Source of the DNA: Capsaspora owczarzaki ATCC 30864
Lineage: Eukaryota; Opisthokonta; Filasterea
DNA length: 64,000 nucleotides
NCBI RefSeq assembly: GCF_000151315.2
Contig: NW_011887297.1
Coordinates: forward strand, 186,001 to 250,000
Direction of reading: 5' to 3'
Shown: positions 32,144-43,131 of the stretch, in pieces
How positions within the stretch are numbered: the first letter of the stretch is position 1
Layout: each line of letters opens with the position of its first letter
The notes under the pieces: generated by a model
Told to the model about the DNA's origin: nothing
Databases searched by the model: none
What the model saw: the letters and a program-made list of their open reading frames with translations, nothing else
Program-made: the position numbers and the translations under genes

Positions 32144-32829
32144 AACTATCTGAACAAGAACGGCGCAGGTGAGAAGTCGCATAGTTTTGAGTTTCTCCAA
32201 CGCTGAGCATACAGTGTACACGTTTGGAATGTTGCAACGACACCCGAGAACTGTACGTGTCAGAAATTGTTGCCAAGCTTTGGAAGCCGATCCAATCAAG
32301 CAAGCATCGGTCAACCTTTGCACGAAGGGCACGAGATTTGCCACCCAGAGTCAGGAACGCGCTCTTGTGCACAAATGAGGTCTTGAAGCATACGCGGAAG
32401 ACCGCCGCTTGCTAGATAGTACCGCAGGTCGACCTGTTCACTCGAAGCTCTAAAGTGTTTACACAAGGCAGTGAGGTGCTCAACCTCGCAAAAAGGCAAG
32501 ATTGTTCAATAAAGCTGTTAAAGACAAGCGACTACAAATCACAACAAAGCACAATGGTTTTGAGTGGCTTTTGAGTGCATCACTTCATGTTGTACTAGAG
32601 GCATCATGGATCTCACCGAGGGCTTGCTGCAGGACATCGAGCGCGGTTGTGGTTGATCTGCAAAGTGCAAAGTCCTGGTTTCCGTTTTCCTTCCCCCAAA
32701 AACTGCCCAGTTGAACTTTACTTTCAATTGATGATGATGACATCGATTCTGCCGCTTTTATACCATCCACATCCGAGCACTCATCCGCTCAGTCTTCTAC
32801 ATTAAAACCAAGAACCAACATCAGCAGCA
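32144..32829. other. Intergenic stretch upstream of eIF6
   Basis: No gene was recognised. A minus-strand frame (32311-32499) reads SEQVDLRYYLASGGLPRML but has no known domain. The eIF6 promoter and 5' UTR should be within the last few hundred bases. Confidence 0.4.
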
Positions 32830-34568
32830 ATGGCCGTTCGTACGTTGTTTTTTTTTTGTTCCCTATTCCCAGCCACTCGTCATATTGTTGTCCCAGGCCA
32901 CCATCTTCTTTGTTCGCATATCTACATGCAAATAGTGCAATGAGGCGAGAGGCGAAGCAGGGTGGGGGGCAGATAGGCAAAGCCAGAACGGAGACTTTGT
33001 CGTCCTCCACATGGTTCCTCCTCGTTGCCATTGCTTTTCTGCATCCCCCCCCCTCTCTCGTTGCAGCTTACCACCCTACTCTGATGCGCTTGTGACGATG
33101 CTCACCCCTCTAATGTTTTCTCTGATCTGATGCACAGGCGCACAGTTTGAGAGCAGCAACGACATTGGCGTCTTTGCCAAGCTCACCAACTCGTACTGCC
33201 TGATCGGCGCCGGTGCTTCCGAGAACTTTTACAGGTTTGTCCCCCCCCCTCGTCTGTCGTCCCTTTTCGTCGTCGTCGTCGTCGTTGTGTTTGCTTTGTG
33301 GGGCTGCGGATGGGGTTTGGGAAGCGGCGCGATGTCGTCACTTTGCTGGGCATTCCCATGCTTGCATAACCAGAAGCTTCTTTTTTTTTTTTTTTTTTTT
33401 CTCCTTTGTTACCCTTCCTTTTTTCTCGATTTTCCTTCTTTCTGCTTTTCTTCGAAGCAAACACAAAATCAATCAAACGCCATCATTCTGCTGCGACCAT
33501 TTGAGCAGATTGGATGGACTCTGAAAAAAAAAACAAAAAAACCGTGAATATTCACTCAACTGTGGGCTAAATCTCTTGCTTTCCTCAGTGTCTTTGAGGG
33601 CGAACTTGCCGACCGCATTCCCGTTGTCCACACGTCCATCGGCACCGTGCGTATCATCGGTCGCCTGACCTGCGGCAACCGCAACGGTCTGCTCGTCCCT
33701 GCCAGCACCACCGACCAGGAGCTCCAGCACATCCGAAACGCCCTCCCTGACAGCGTCGTCATCCAGCGCGTCGAGGAGCGTCTCTCCGCTCTTGGCAACG
33801 TTATTGCCTGCAACGACTATGTTGCTCTTGTTCACCCCGATCTCGATCGCGTGAGTGTGCAAGCAAACCTGTGTGGTGACTGATGCAGTTGCTTTTGGTT
33901 CTCACTTGCTCTTCTTCTTTCTCCTCCTCCTCCTCCTCCTCCTCCATGGCCAACCTCTTACAGGAAACCGAGGAAATCATCGCCGATACCCTCCAGGTTG
34001 AAGTCTTCCGTCAAACAGTCGCTGGCCACGTGCTGGTCGGCAGCTATTGCGCCTTCAGCAACCGAGGCGGTATTGTCCACCCTTACACCAGCGTTCAGGA
34101 GCAAGACGAACTTTCGTCGCTCTTGCAAGTTCCTCTTGTGGTAGGTTTTGAGTGAAGAAGCGAGGAGACGTTGACAGCAACAGCAGCAAGCGACATGCTT
34201 CTCACACTCGATTCTCTCTCCTCTACTGCTCACAGGCCGGTACCGTCAACCGAGGCAGTGAAGTCATCGGCGCTGGCCTTTGCGTTAACGACTGGAGCGC
34301 GTTCTGCGGCCTGGACACCACCAGCACAGAGCTCTCCGTCATTGAGAGCATTTTCAAGCTGCAAGACGCCCAGCCATCAGCGATTGTCAACCAGATGCGT
34401 AGCTCTCTTATCGACGGGTATGTTTGCAGCAGGAATGCATCAGGCGGCGCGGGCGGTAGCGTGGAAAGTTTTGCTGGTCTCGCTTTGAAACTCACTTGCG
34501 CTTTTCTTGTTTTTTTTTTTTCCTTCTCTTCTTTCTCTCTCTCTCCCTGCAGAATGATGCACCAGTAA
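32830..34568 (+). CDS. EIF6: Eukaryotic translation initiation factor 6
   Basis: Six exons (32830-32839, 33138-33234, 33589-33850, 33964-34140, 34236-34417, 34553-34568) give 247 residues; human eIF6 has 245. The protein begins [20 protein letters not shown] and continues [37 protein letters not shown] and [20 protein letters not shown], all near-invariant in the pentein-fold eIF6/Tif6 family. It binds the 60S subunit, blocks premature joining to 40S, and is needed for 60S biogenesis. The first exon has only ten coding bases and the last only sixteen (ending MMHQ), both unusually small but phase-consistent. The C-terminal phosphorylated tail of human eIF6 appears to be replaced by this short end. 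Confidence 0.96.
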
Positions 34569-35134
34569 CGCACTCAAGTTTCGGGGTTATTTTCATTTAC
34601 ATTTTGATGAGCCATTTGATAACGTTTTGCTAGATGTGTGTTGAATACAGATAGTTTATGAGCGATTTTTTTGTTGTGGTTTCCGGGTGAGGGATCTGCA
34701 AACTTGCACCCGCTTCAGAAACAACCAAAAGTCGCGTGTCATGCTCGTTAAAAGCATTGCATCCTGTTACGACCTTGCCCGAACATCAACCGAATTACTG
34801 CTGGAGCAATGCAACAAGTACCCCCCTTTTGAAGCTCCACCCCCCTCCCATCACCCACTCACATGCACTAGTCATAGGAAGATAGACGACCTACCGTCAT
34901 ATTGAGTTTGAGCGTCTCAGCAATCGCCCGCGCTCCAGCATCACCAATTTGATTCCAGCCCAGACTGTCCGTCCAAGCCTCTGATTCTCGGTAATTGTCC
35001 CTCACACTTCACCCCCTCATCCCCACAATACCGACATGCACTCATTCGTGCGTGCGGCGCTTTTCTATTCATTGGTTTGGCCGAATGGGTCGAAACGATT
35101 TCTATTCCGGTCGAAGCGAAAGTGACAGTTTTCT
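34569..35134. other. Intergenic region containing an orphan LRR exon
   Basis: Apart from the LRR exon relic described separately, nothing is recognised. A C-rich piece (34820-34860) precedes the relic on the plus strand. Confidence 0.5.
34881..34964 (-). pseudogene. Orphan RNI-type LRR exon
   Basis: The minus strand reads SLGWNQIGDAGARAIAETLK, the same 28-residue repeat as in the partial gene at 1-644. The acceptor (GGACAG|T) and 84-base span are kept, but the position of the donor now reads TTCCTA instead of GTAAGG. No sister repeats were found within about 1 kb on either side. It therefore looks like a fragment left by a duplication or by decay of a larger LRR gene. Confidence 0.7.
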
Positions 35135-35941
35135 ATGGTGTTTGAGCGTCTCAACTTCCCGCGCAAAACAATGATGACCCTGTCGCCGAAAGCCGAATCG
35201 ATGCAGCAGAGCCAGCCATCGAGGCTGACGGAGCCCTCGACATCCGCTACAAGAGCGCCCCAGCTACCCGCGTCTGATGAAGCTACGTTGCTTGATTGGG
35301 TTCAGAGCCTTCGCTATTTTCCCATCGACCTCGCGTCGTTCGACAACCGAAATGACCATAAGTGGTATCTGTACTCGCCAATTCCAGACCGTCAAACGGG
35401 ATGGGCACTGCTAGGTGCTGTGGCTCGTCGAGGCGAAACGGTGCCTCTCCGCGTCGTGTCCAACAAAATGGACTCGTTCAGTCTGGCGGGCAAGTACAAA
35501 GACGGCGCGGATATTCGAGTCGTGTTGAGACGCCCCGGTCGGCTGTTTACCTTCTTTCGCGATCGCCACCATCTCATGGCACTCGAGGGCGCGGTCTACT
35601 TTCGAGTCGCTGAGGAGGAGCGTGAATTTGGCCGTGTTGCGGTGTACAAGACATGCCTGGCTCTCAACGTGTCTAAAGGCGCAGAAAAAACTCGCTGCCA
35701 CAACTCTCCGCAGAATGGCCGACTCGTGTGCCATCTTGCTGCACACCAAAGTCAAGAGAAATATATCGGTCAGGTTTTTACTGTGTATGAATAGTCCGAA
35801 CAGACTTGCCGGGTTGTTGTTAGCTGATTGTGTATCACTGCTTTGACAGGCCTGGCCGATAAGTCTCGTGCTCCTGCTCTCGACTCGCGCGCGGTCGCGA
35901 GCGCGTCTGATGTGAAGATCGAGATTCCTACAACCGACTGA
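35135..35941 (+). CDS. Uncharacterised protein
   Basis: Two exons (35135-35768 and 35850-35941) join in phase to give 241 residues. The unspliced frame would instead stop at 35794, after adding a few residues. The N-terminal about 50 residues are Ser/Pro-rich. The core, from DWVQSLRYFPIDLASFDNRN, is rich in Arg, aromatic and beta-branched residues (WYLYSPIPDRQTGWALLGAV, DIRVVLRRPGRLFTFFRDRH), suggesting a compact beta-rich fold of about 140 residues, followed by a short acidic/Ser tail ending KIEIPTTD. I recognise no family. Lack of low complexity in the core and the in-phase intron argue that it is real. It has no obvious link to its neighbours eIF6 and SUCLG1. Confidence 0.6.
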
Positions 35942-36135
35942 TACCTTTCTCCAATCTTCCTCCTTCTCAACTCGGCGTCATGTTCACCATTGCAGTGTGC
36001 CTCGAAATAAAGAGTCTGTTTCAGTACCAAAAACCCAATCTGGAGCTAAATTTGCTGCGTCAAACCCCTCCTATTCCATGTCCATTTACTGTACAGTTTT
36101 TATTTTTCGCACTCTTAATTTTTAACATTCACACA

Positions 36136-38076
36136 ATGCTGAGCACTTTTGCCCGCGTCGCAGTGCAGGCTCCTCGTACGACGATTTGTGCTCTGTGGAT
36201 GGTTGAACACTCTCCCCGCAAACCCCCTAACCTCATGCTGGATTTTGCACAACAGGCCTCGCCCGCGCCTACAACAGCACGCGCAAGAACCTCCTCATCA
36301 ACAAGGACACCAAGGTCATCTGCCAAGGCTTCACCGGCAAGCAGGTAACGCAGCAAAGAGCGCGGGATTGAAGCATGCGTCTTCGTAACGGAAGGGGGGC
36401 GGCCCTTTTTGCAGCTGGATCCCGAGCAGTGCGGATTCGAGGCGACTCGGCTGCAGTCAGATCAGTGCATCGGCATCATAGAAGGGAGTAGGAGGGAGTG
36501 ACTAAAGTCAAGTCAGTTGAAGTGAAGTGAAGTGAAGTGAAAGTGTGTTGAAATGTCACGATCTTTTTTTTTTTTTTTTTTTTTGTTTGTTGGTCCTGAA
36601 GAGAAATGGGAAGGGGGGAAGGGGGGAGCGCAGCAAGGGGCGCAGATCAACATCTCGTGCTGCATTGACCGAGGTTCTGCCGAAGCGTGGGTCAGCTTTG
36701 ACTTGGCAACGCTCTCGCTCGGCTTGCCGTTCCATCAGATTGAAAAAAAAAAAAAAAAAAAAGACCATGATCACGTTCAAAGGGCCTTACCGTCTGGCCC
36801 TCAGCACAGCACAAAAGCCCAGCGTTTGCAGATCGCTGCATCAATGACGATGAAGATGGACACTGCGCGTGCGTTGGAATTGGAGAAAAAAAAAGTTCGC
36901 ATCTGCGCACCAGAAATCCCTTCATCATGCGCGCTCTTCCAATCCAATCTCAATCTCAATGCTTTTTTTTTTTTTTTTTGGGCCGCTTCATCTTGACTTG
37001 TTGTTTTGCAGGGCACCTTCCACAGTGAGCAGGCACTCCTCTACGGCACCAAGATGGTCGGCGGTGTCTCGCCCGCCAAGGCTGGCCAACAGCACCTCGG
37101 CCTGCCCGTCTTCAAGGACGTCAAAGACGCCGTCAAGGCCACTGGCGCGCATGCCACCGTCATCTACGTGCCCCCGCCGTTCGCTGCTGGCGCCATTTTC
37201 GAGGCCATCGAGGCCGAGATCCCCCTCGCCGTCTGCATCACCGAGGGCATTCCCCAGCAGGACATGGTCAAGGTCAAGAACGCCCTTCTCAGCCAAAACA
37301 AGACCCGCCTGGTCGGCCCCAACTGCCCCGGCATCATCAAGCCCGACGAATGCAAGATCGGCATCATGCCCGGCCATATTCACAAGCGCGGTAACATTGG
37401 TATTGTCTCCCGCTCCGGCACCCTCACCTACGAGGCTGTTGCCCAGACCACCGCTGTCGGTCTTGGCCAGTCGCTCTGCGTCGGCATTGGCGGTGACCCC
37501 TTCAACGGCACCAACTTTGTTGACTGCCTCGACATTTTCTTGAACGACCCCGAGACCAAGGGTGAGGCGTTTTGAGTTTTGTTTGTTTGTGTGTGGTTGT
37601 CCTCTAGGTGCTTTGTGCGTCTGTTCCTTGCACTCACCTCCTTGGGCCTGTTCAATTTTTGGATCTGTTGCGCGACAGGAATCATTCTTATCGGTGAGAT
37701 TGGTGGCTCTGCTGAGGAGGAGGCTGCTGAATACTTGAAAAACCACAAGATCAAGAAGCCCGTCGTTTCCTTCATTGCTGGCCGCACTGCTCCCCCCGGA
37801 CGTCGCATGGGTACGCGCTCTCCTTTTTCCTCTGACTATTCGTTGTGTTTTTTTTTTCTTCTTTTGCACACGTGAAACTCACCCTCGCTTTGATTTTTTT
37901 TTTTTTTTTTGGCTTGTCTTCCTTCATCAGGCCACGCTGGCGCCATCATTTCTGGCGGCAAGGGCGGTGCTGACGCCAAGATTGCTGCTCTTCACTCGGC
38001 CGGTGTTACCGTTGTCGACTCGCCCGCTCAGATGGGCGCCGCGATGGCCAAGGTCATGAAGGCTGCAGGGTTTTAA
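36136..38076 (+). CDS. SUCLG1: Succinyl-CoA ligase alpha subunit, mitochondrial
   Basis: Five exons (36136-36175, 36256-36344, 37012-37561, 37679-37810, 37931-38076) encode 318 residues. [14 protein letters not shown] is a short mitochondrial targeting peptide. The CoA-binding domain includes [20 protein letters not shown] and [18 protein letters not shown]; the ligase domain has [20 protein letters not shown] and [20 protein letters not shown], whose His is phosphorylated during catalysis. With the beta subunit it interconverts succinyl-CoA and succinate in the TCA cycle, making ATP or GTP. Codon use is C-biased, as in highly expressed genes. Intron 2 (36345-37011) is 667 bases and carries a short GTGAA tandem repeat (about 36516-36541). 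Its stop is 171 bases before the copper transporter ATG. Confidence 0.97.
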
Positions 38077-38247
38077 ACAGCGAACAGCAACATAAGAGAC
38101 GTTTGCGCTCCCACACAGCGTTGGCAGCGTGTTTTTGTCTTGTTCGTGTGTACGCCTTGTTCATCCAAACCATAAAAGTTTATCCTCCTCGTCCTTTCAT
38201 TCACTCGTTTTTTTTTTTCTTCTTTCGAATACCAAAAACTTCCAACC

Positions 38248-39386
38248 ATGGATATGTCTTCAGATATGCCGATGCCGACGGACATGCCGATGCCCACCGA
38301 TATGCCGATGCCGATGGGCAACATGACCATGAACATGTACATGCAGGTGAGGTTTCCAGCCTGGGGAGCGCAGAGCGAAGGAAGTAGCAGCAGCAGCTTC
38401 AGCAGCATTTTGCCACACGTCTCTCTGCGTTGGTCACGGAGGAAGTGGGGATTTTCAACCGGGCTGTGGGGGCCTGCGGGTGCTTTTATACCGTGGTGCA
38501 TTTGCACTGTGGCTAGGTCCTGGTAGGGGGGGGGGTTCTGGATTTGGACAAGCGACGGGCGTCACGCGTGCAACCCGCATGAGCGACGGCTTGCTTTTTG
38601 GTTCTAGCAGCGGCACCCCGTCTCCTGTCGCTTCGACCAAAACCCAAGATTGGTGCTCGCTGGATTGGATTTTATGCGAGTGCGCGGCGAGGCTCACCGG
38701 TGGATGCGGCCGAAGGGCATAGCCAAGACACCTTGTATACTCCGAGCATTGTGCCATTGGGCCATTGATCGTCTTCTCATGTTGGAGATCCAAAAGCAAC
38801 AACAACAACAACATCAAACAACATAGATACCTACATCGAAGAGAATGACGAAAGCCCAGCACACATTGTTCAACTTTGTTTGCTGGCTGAAACAACATTG
38901 CTCACCGATCAAACTCCACACACCCAACAATCCAATGACGCCTTCGCGCAGATGACCTTCTACTGGAGCTCGTCCGTCACGATTCTGTTTGACGAGTGGG
39001 CGCCCGCCACGATGGGCGAGTACTTTGGTGCCCTCGTCGCCGTCTTCTTCCTCGGCGTCGCATACGAGCTGACGCGCTTCCTCGCGCACTCGCTGGACAA
39101 GTCACTTCTCGCACAGTCGGCCCGTGCTTCCAACGACCACTCGGTCCTGATCGAGAAGCGCCACGTCAACGGCTCGGGCAGCTCCCGCGTCAACTTTGGT
39201 CTGTTTGACCAGCTCAAGCGCGCCCTGCTGCACATGATCCAGCTGACTCTGGCCTACTTGCTCATGCTGGTTGTCATGACCTACAACGGCGGTCTCTTTA
39301 TTGCTGCCATCGTCGGCAGCGGCGTCGGTTTTTTTCTCTTCTCTCGCAGCAAGGTCGTGGATTCAAGCGAGGAGGTCTGCCACTAA
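38248..39386 (+). CDS. CTR-family high-affinity copper transporter
   Basis: Two exons (38248-38346 and 38952-39386) give 177 residues. Exon 1 is a Met-rich copper-binding N-terminus (MDMSSDMPMPTDMPMPTD, then MGNMTMNMYMQ). Exon 2 encodes MTFYWSSSVTILFDEWAPAT, three membrane segments with the loop between the first two, LLMLVVMTYNGGLFIAAI with the MxxxM of helix 2, GSGVGFFLF with GxxxG in helix 3, and the tail ending VVDSSEEVCH. The ending parallels the HCH copper-binding tail of human CTR1. CTR proteins form trimers that take up Cu(I) at the plasma or vacuolar membrane. The intron is 605 bases, longer than most here. Confidence 0.95.
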
Positions 39387-39849
39387 CGACCCGATTCCGC
39401 TCGCTGCTTCCCACGAAGCGGCCCTCGACCTTTCTACTTCTGACCTTGGTGGCGATCGTTGTCACACTGATCCTGATGAATCATCCATGACCCTTGCTAC
39501 TACTCCTGTCCAGCCAAGTGTTGCTGGCATCCGCACTTTGTCTGTCACACGAGCGTACCAGCCGTTGCGCGACCAAAGCGATCATTTGGATGATCTTGCC
39601 AGTGGTGGTGACGATGACCTCTTTGCTGCCACTTCCCCGTCGTGACTTTTGTTGGCTGTTGTGTGATGTTGTGGATGTTTTTTTTTTTTTTGCTTCTTCT
39701 TCTTCTTCTTCCCGCCGATGTTACAGTAGTTGCTTTTTTGGTTGTTGTTCTTCCTCTTTGTCGAATGTTTGCTGCAATTCTTTCATTACAGCACTTGGAA
39801 TTCTCTCGTCTTTGTCTGAAATCCAGCTATAATGTACAGTACTCGCTTT
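39387..39849. other. Convergent 3' region between CTR and TFIIIC-like genes
   Basis: An open frame in the +1 phase relative to the CTR gene overlaps its end and continues to 39645, reading in part SVAGIRTLSVTRAYQPLRDQ; it is probably 3' UTR (see findings). T-rich and TTC-repeat sequence follows at 39675-39720. Confidence 0.5.
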
Positions 39850-40570
39850 TCAAGTCATTGGTGTTGGTGCCACTGAATCATTGTCCTCTTCCGCTGCTTC
39901 TGCGGTCGGATCGACTGGCTGACTTGATGCACCACCTTCTGAGAGTGCATCCGCGTCTATTGGGGGTTTTGAGGTGCCGTGTTTGCCATCGGACGATCGC
40001 GACGCGGTCTGAGGTGTAAAGACGAGCTTTCGAGAGGTCGCCGCAATCACAGACGAGCCTAACACGGATGATGGTTGATTAATTTTCAACCCCATACAAA
40101 ATCACAGATTGATAATCAAGTCAACGATGAGGAACACTGTGCTCGCGAGCAGATGTACTCGAAGGTTGAGTGAGATTGAGCAAAAGGTCAAGCTTTACCA
40201 TTGTCGTGATCGCTGCGCAGGTTTGCGGTCGGTGCTGTATCAACGACGAGCGTAGTGCCAACGACGTCCTCGAATGCACCAGTGTAGCGCCGTCCATACA
40301 CGATGAGCGTCGGATTCGCAGTGTGCAGATTCTAACGCACACACACACACACACATGCACTCACAGTTAGCCTCCTTCATTCGAGCGAGCTCCAGCTCGG
40401 GGCAGCGAATGTTGCCAAATGAACTCAGGCACCCATCACCATGACAAGTGCAAGGTGGTGAGAATCCAAACCTCAAAGCGCATGTACGGAGTGAGCTCGG
40501 CGAGCTCTTCTGCAGAGTCGATGCCGGCAATCTCAACCACAACGTCGGCGGCGAGCGAGCTGTCTGGCAT
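39850..40570 (-). CDS. TFIIIC small subunit, GTF3C6-like (triple-barrel domain)
   Basis: Exons 40472-40570, 40199-40331 and 39850-40058 give 146 residues. The start is MPDSSLAADVVVEIAGIDSA. Exon 2 reads NPTLIVYGRRYTGAFEDVVG followed by TTLVVD, matching the beta-barrel signature of GTF3C6/tau91 (PIL...FxGxYEDxLGT). The last exon begins SRKLVFTPQ, like the KYKC...KKLxM block that follows the barrel in human GTF3C6, and ends in an acidic tail (AEAAEEDNDS). TFIIIC binds A and B boxes of tRNA genes and recruits TFIIIB for RNA polymerase III. The protein is shorter than the human one (213). Assignment rests mainly on the barrel motif. The first donor is a weak GTTTGG but phases agree. Confidence 0.75.
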
Positions 40571-40840
40571 GGCTTGGACACAGTAGGTGTGTTTTATGTG
40601 TATGTGTACTGTATGAGTCTATGAGTGTGGAACTCGCGAGCGATTGGAAATTTCAAAAAGACAGGTCCAGAGAGATTAGGAGAAAAGACTGAGAAGAATT
40701 GAGAACTGAGAAATTTCAGACTTGAATGCTGTACAGTGGTGATGGAGCACATCCTCGTCGTGTGAGTGCAAACTTTCATCAGATTGACTTAAAATCTCAG
40801 ACTTGTCAGTCCTTGTTTTTGAATCTCAGAAGCCGCGGCA

Positions 40841-40911
40841 ATGGATCGTAAGCAATCCCGAAAGCGCACAGTGCCTTAGACATACGAACAGTGTGGACTC
40901 ACCCGCCTCAA

Positions 40912-40954
<43 letters not shown>

Positions 40955-42913
40955 CAGAGTACGTCCGCGACTTTAACCAGTTCCTTCAGGAGTCGCCCGA
41001 CTTGCCCATCGCAGTCAATGCAATCCGCACGCTCGTCAAGCTGCTCCAAGCCAGCAAAGGTCAGCGACACCCCAAACGATGACCCTCGACAGCCCGACAT
41101 TGCCGAGCTCAGCTTGCTGCTTTCACGTCTAGTGTGCTTGAGCGGGAGTGCGCGAGTGCGTTGGTCTCGGCAACAGTGGCGAGGGACAGCCTGAGTGACG
41201 AGAGCGCATGGCCCCTTGTTTGGCTTTGCTTTGCTGTGGGAACGTCGTGAGCAAGCGAACGGCTTGCTTGATTCATACGCGATGAGAATGATGCATCGTG
41301 CTATGGAGCAACGAGCGGAGGAAGTCCCGCGGTTTGATGGAGGGGCAGAAGCAGGGGCGGAGTGGTGCATTGCAGCATGCTTGCATCATTGCACTTGTGT
41401 CCATGCATGTTCTTATGGAACAATGAGCATAGGAAATGATCAACGTTTCTATGGTGGAAACAAAAAGCGGAGGGGCAGAGGGGAAGGGGAGACGGGATGG
41501 TTTCAGCATGCTTGCATCATTGCTTTCGCTCAGCAGCAGTTCCTCTCGCATTGGAAAACTAGCATCCTCTAGTTGCTCACATTTGGAAGGAACGTTTGCT
41601 ATCTTGTTACTACTTCCGTTGGCACAGCGACGACAATGATGGAGTTGCGCGATCAGCTCCAGGAACTCATTCAAGCAATGGTTGACAAGTCGGGCAACTC
41701 GACCCTGTCGCTCTCCTCTGGCTGCCAGTTGTTTATGAGCTTTGGCACTCGTGCCGAGTCCTTTGATGTATGTTCGTGCTTGGAGCTCAGCAGGAAGCAG
41801 TTGAGGTCTTGTTGTGATTGACTTTTTTCTTTTCCCTTTCGGGTTCTGACTTTTGCCTTCCTTCGACAACGCAGTCGGTCGAGCATTCCAAGGTGCGATT
41901 GATCGAGCGAGCAAAGATTTTCATCCAAAAGGCAACCGACAGCCGAAAGAAGATTGCGACCTTGGGCAACCCGTTCATTCGCGACGGCGCAGTAAGTTGG
42001 TGCACTTACGTTCCTGACATGTCAGGTTCCCGGTCCCTTGTCCCGGATTCGCTTGTGCAACATTCACACCACTTACTCTTCTGAATCTTGCAACGCCTCT
42101 CTCCCCGCCCCCTTTCCAGACCATCCTCACACACTCCCGCTCTCGAGTGGTCGAAAAGCTCTTGCTCGAGGCAGCCGCCGCCAACAAGCGCATCAGTGTC
42201 TTCATGACCGAATCACGACCCGATGGCTCCGGCTACATTGCAGCTGAGCAATTGCGCGCCGCTGGCATCCCAGTCACCATGATTCTTGATGCTGCTGTCG
42301 GCCACATTATTGGCAAGGTTGATTTGGTCCTTGTTGGCGCTGAGGGTGTTGTCGAAAGTGGCGGCATTGTCAACAAGGTCAGTTGTGGTTGTGGTGTGGT
42401 TGTCGTGTGTGAGTGAGCAGAGCTTGTTTGTTCGTGAAAGGCGCGGTCTCATTTTTGTAGACTCACCCCCCTCGCTCTGTCTGAATTGCTTCCGTCCCCC
42501 CTGCAGATTGGCACCTACCAACTCGCCATTGTTGCCAAGGTTGCCAACAAGCCATTCTATGCAGTCGCGGAAAGCTTCAAGTTTGTGCGCATGTATCCGC
42601 TCAGCCAGTATGATTTGCCTGTTCAAAGCGACAATGCAGCACCCTTCTACCCTTCTATTGTCCCTACTCAGGCCAACTCTACCGAGTTGAAGGTAACGGG
42701 GGCCCCGATTCTTTGCTTCTCAGTGATTGAGTTTGGACAAAACGAGTTCTCATTTTTTGTTTGTTGTTCCTGTTTTGGTTTTCGTTCGGATTGTAGTTCC
42801 TCAACCCGTCCGTCGACTATACCCCTCCGGCGTACATTTCACTGCTGTTCACTGATCTGGGTGTGTTGACCCCATCTGCCGTCAGTGACCAACTGATTCT
42901 TCTGTACACATGA
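40841..42913 (+). CDS. EIF2B1: Translation initiation factor eIF2B subunit alpha
   Basis: Seven exons (40841-40847, 40958-41059, 41628-41767, 41875-41991, 42120-42377, 42507-42692, 42797-42913) give 308 residues; human eIF2B-alpha has 305. Key blocks are [88 protein letters not shown] and [20 protein letters not shown], all diagnostic. It is the regulatory subunit of the eIF2 nucleotide exchange factor. Exon 1 has only seven coding bases. Intron 1 ends in an ATC microsatellite directly against the acceptor (40917-40957) in place of a pyrimidine tract. Intron 2 (41060-41627) has a partial internal duplication about 130 bases apart. Confidence 0.97.
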
Positions 42914-43131
42914 GGTTGGGGTTTTTTTTTTTCCTGTTTGGACAGTAAACAAACTCTTACGCATTTCTTTCCCAATGGGCCAATGGCCATGAATGCTTCC
43001 TCTTTGATCACCCGTCGTATTCGTACTTGCAACGCCCCGTGTTTCATCTACCTCTCTACAGTACAGTAGTAGGAAAACGCGACGTTTCTCCTTCACTCTT
43101 CTATTTCTTACCGAATCACCCAATCACCACC

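Noticed and set aside
39330-39352. Possible 22-base intron in the CTR gene (GT...CAG with a T-rich middle)
   Set aside because: Removing it would shift into the longer +1 frame, but the unspliced frame ends in a tail matching human CTR1, and 22 bases is far shorter than any intron supported here.
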